This document shows, one piece after another, positions 62,506-64,000 of a stretch of DNA of 64,000 nt. The position numbers and the translations under genes were made by a program. The notes below the pieces were generated by a model that did no database searches, was not told the origin of the DNA, and saw nothing but the letters and a program-made list of their open reading frames with translations. Source of the stretch: Pigmentiphaga sp. H8 (GTDB taxonomy: Bacteria > Pseudomonadota > Gammaproteobacteria > Burkholderiales > Burkholderiaceae_B); the NCBI RefSeq assembly GCF_003854895.1, contig NZ_CP033966.1, positions 4,712,001-4,776,000 of the forward strand, read 5' to 3'. The first letter of the stretch is position 1; each line of letters starts with the position of its first letter.

Positions 62506-62598
62506 GATGGCGAGCCTTCGAAAGACACCGCTCGAACAACCCTGGACGTGTTGCAGCGCGGTATTCGCGCCGGGCTCCCGCCGTGCGGCGTGGGCGGA

Positions 62599-63048
62599 TC
62601 AGGTCTGGCCCGCCGTGACCGCCGTCTCGAAGCGATCGAAGAATTCTCCTGCGAGCTTCCTGGCGACTCCTTCGATCAATCTTGCTCCCACCTGGGCCAA
62701 CTTTCCTGCGACCTGAGCCTGGGCATCATAGGCCAGGCGCGTACCGCCGTCAGCGGGGTCCAGCACCACATCGGCGCCGCCTTTTGCCAGGCCCGCCGCC
62801 CCGCCGCTGCCTTCGAACACCAGCCGGCAACGCGCCGGCGCCTGCGCGTCGGCGATGGTGAAGGTTCCCGAGAACCGCGCCTTGACGGGGCCGATGGCCA
62901 TCACGACCACGGCCCGGTAGCGGGTGTCGTCCTCGCGCTCGACCGATACGCAGCCGGGTATGCACTGCTGCAGGATGGCCGGGTCGAACAGGCTTTCCCA
63001 GGCGGTCTGCCGATCGACGGCCAGTTGCCGTTCTCCGGTGATGTTCAT
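62599..63048 (-). CDS. CoxG-like SRPBCC protein (carbon monoxide dehydrogenase subunit G family)
   Basis: A 149-residue SRPBCC-fold protein typical of CoxG: opening NITGERQLAVDRQTAWESLFDPAILQQCIPGC, middle ARFSGTFTIADAQAPARCRLVFEGSGG and terminal VGARLIEGVARKLAGEFFDRFETAV. CoxG proteins recruit or help mature aerobic CO dehydrogenase and related molybdenum hydroxylases at the membrane. It lies 30 bp after the iron-sulfur subunit gene, in the same operon. The true substrate of the complex is unknown. Confidence 0.88.
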   Translation of the reverse strand: MNITGERQLAVDRQTAWESLFDPAILQQCIPGCVSVEREDDTRYRAVVVMAIGPVKARFSGTFTIADAQAPARCRLVFEGSGGAAGLAKGGADVVLDPADGGTRLAYDAQAQVAGKLAQVGARLIEGVARKLAGEFFDRFETAVTAGQT

Positions 63049-63078
63049 GAATGGAATGTCCTTGAGGGGGTTTCGGAT

Positions 63079-63549
63079 TCAGCCGGCCTTGGCCAGCCGG
63101 TCGCGCGCCATTTCGGTGGCCTTGACGATGCCGGCATAACCGGTGCAGCGGCACAGGTTCCCGGCCAGTTGGTCGCGGATCTGGTGTTCCGATGCGCAGC
63201 AGCCGCGCGCCAGCGCATCGCGCACCATGATGACCATGCCGGGCGTGCAGAAGCCGCATTGCAGTCCATGCGCCTCGGAAAAGCATTCGCGGATGACCGC
63301 CATCGCGGCATCGTCCTCGAAGCCTTCGATGGTCCTCACCGACCGGCCGTCGACCGCGGCCGCCAGCGTGATGCAGGCCCGCACGGGCTCGCCGTCCACC
63401 AGCACCGAACAGGCGCCGCACACGCCGTGCTCACAGCCCAGATGGGTGCCGGTCAGGCCGCAGTGGTCGCGGACGAAATCGGCCAGCGTCATGCGGTCCT
63501 CGACCTCGCCCGCCACCGGCGCACCGTTCACTGTCAATGCAAGCTTCAT
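63079..63549 (-). CDS. [2Fe-2S] subunit of a xanthine-dehydrogenase/CO-dehydrogenase-type molybdoenzyme (CoxS-like)
   Basis: A 156-residue small subunit carrying both iron-sulfur clusters: plant-ferredoxin type C39, C44, C47, C59 (GCEHGVCGAC...RAC) and the second cluster C98-GF-C101...C133-R-C135 (QCGFCTPGM; NLCRCTGY). These transfer electrons from the molybdenum site to FAD. It overlaps the CoxM-like gene by 4 bp. The large catalytic subunit should lie beyond the window. Confidence 0.94.
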   Translation of the reverse strand: MKLALTVNGAPVAGEVEDRMTLADFVRDHCGLTGTHLGCEHGVCGACSVLVDGEPVRACITLAAAVDGRSVRTIEGFEDDAAMAVIRECFSEAHGLQCGFCTPGMVIMVRDALARGCCASEHQIRDQLAGNLCRCTGYAGIVKATEMARDRLAKAG

Positions 63550-64000
63550 GTCTGCTCCTGCAAGCGCGCGCACGCGCGTACGACCATGGTCCGATGCAGA
63601 TGGAACTCGTAGGACGACGCGGCCAACCCCGTAGCGTCCCGCACGTCCGCGTCCACCACCTGCCCGAGCTGCCGCGGATCGACCCGATCCCCTTCGGCCA
63701 GCAACGCCGATACGCGCCCCAGCCGGCACGGCTTGTCTCCCGCCGCACCCAGCGCCACCTCGGCCAGTTCCCGAGCCGGATCGCGTACGACGGCCGCGAT
63801 GGAATGGGCGAACTCGCCCGACTTCCGGCAGAACTTCTGATAGCTCCACCGAGCCAGATCGGACAGGACGGGCACGGTCACGCCGACGAGGATCTCGTCC
63901 GGCCGCAGCGCGGTCTCCATCAATCCGAGCTGGAATCGCGCCAACGGCAGCCGGCGCTCGCCGCCGGTGCCGCGGATGACGGTTTCGGCCCCCAGCGCCA
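63546..64000 (-). CDS. FAD-binding subunit of the molybdoenzyme (CoxM-like), 5' partial
   Basis: The C-terminal ~150 residues of a FAD-binding molybdopterin dehydrogenase medium subunit. The frame is open to the window edge (ETVIRGTGGERRLPLARFQLGLMETALRPDEILVGV). The typical block YQKFCRKSGEFAHSIAAVV and a C-terminal CO-dehydrogenase flavoprotein domain (LGAAGDKPCRLGRVSALLAEG) are visible. An internal TTG at 63944 is not the start. Translationally coupled to the CoxS-like gene by a 4-bp overlap. Confidence 0.9.
   Translation of the reverse strand, partial: ALGAETVIRGTGGERRLPLARFQLGLMETALRPDEILVGVTVPVLSDLARWSYQKFCRKSGEFAHSIAAVVRDPARELAEVALGAAGDKPCRLGRVSALLAEGDRVDPRQLGQVVDADVRDATGLAASSYEFHLHRTMVVRACARLQEQT

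Overview
The window is about 64 kb of GC-rich DNA from a betaproteobacterium of the order Burkholderiales, most likely family Alcaligenaceae (Bordetella or Achromobacter-like). Three observations support this: several orphan Bug-type (tripartite tricarboxylate transporter family) periplasmic binding proteins, the gene order pncC-pgpA-thiL-nusB-ribH-ribBA, and a CIRCE-controlled groESL operon. It reads as chromosomal DNA. I saw no insertion sequence, tRNA, rRNA, CRISPR array or phage module. The first gene (ClC channel) and the last gene (CoxM-like flavoprotein) are cut by the window ends.

Layout. 0-8 kb: ClC channel, D,D-carboxypeptidase, diguanylate cyclase, NlpE-like lipoprotein, then a two-gene unit of a MASE1-PAS membrane protein and an HdeD-like membrane protein fused to a permuted papain-like domain. 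7.8-11.5 kb: a possible small-RNA promoter and terminator, a hypothetical gene broken by an amber stop, groES-groEL and a secreted hypothetical. 11.5-14 kb: a MarR-GNAT fusion with a striking promoter/operator, ogt, and a 2OG-Fe(II) oxygenase-like gene. 14.3-29.2 kb: a complete cellulose synthesis and acetylation operon, bcsD-bcsP-like-bcsA-bcsB-bcsZ-bcsC-wssF-wssG-wssH-wssI. Its bcsC is frameshifted between the TPR scaffold and the outer-membrane barrel. 29-37.4 kb: Bug proteins, dgkA, pyrF, a RraA-like gene, a LysR regulator, a QseBC-like two-component system and a MipA/OmpV porin. 37.4-44.8 kb: a minus-strand run of housekeeping genes, pncC, pgpA, thiL, nusB, ribH, ribBA, trhO, xdhC and an HMG-CoA lyase.

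45-57 kb is accessory metabolism and export: an SDR, a GntR regulator divergent from an aldehyde dehydrogenase, an ABC-2-type export operon with no ATPase gene next to it, and a Rieske oxygenase-Bug-SDR operon divergent from an IclR regulator. 57-64 kb: ribD, nrdR, and glyA preceded by a sequence that matches a ZTP (pfl) riboswitch. Next come a hydroxypyruvate-reductase-like dehydrogenase, a LysR regulator, and the end of a CO-dehydrogenase/xanthine-oxidase-type operon (coxM-coxS-coxG).

The main points for follow-up are these: the bcsC frameshift at a perfect GC palindrome in an otherwise intact acetylated-cellulose operon; the ZTP riboswitch in front of glyA; the HdeD/permuted-papain fusion next to an outputless MASE1-PAS protein; three copies of a structured intergenic repeat with compensatory base changes; a MarR-type operator that exactly fills the 17-bp spacer of its own promoter; and an oxygenase beside ogt whose HxD iron motif reads HQR.
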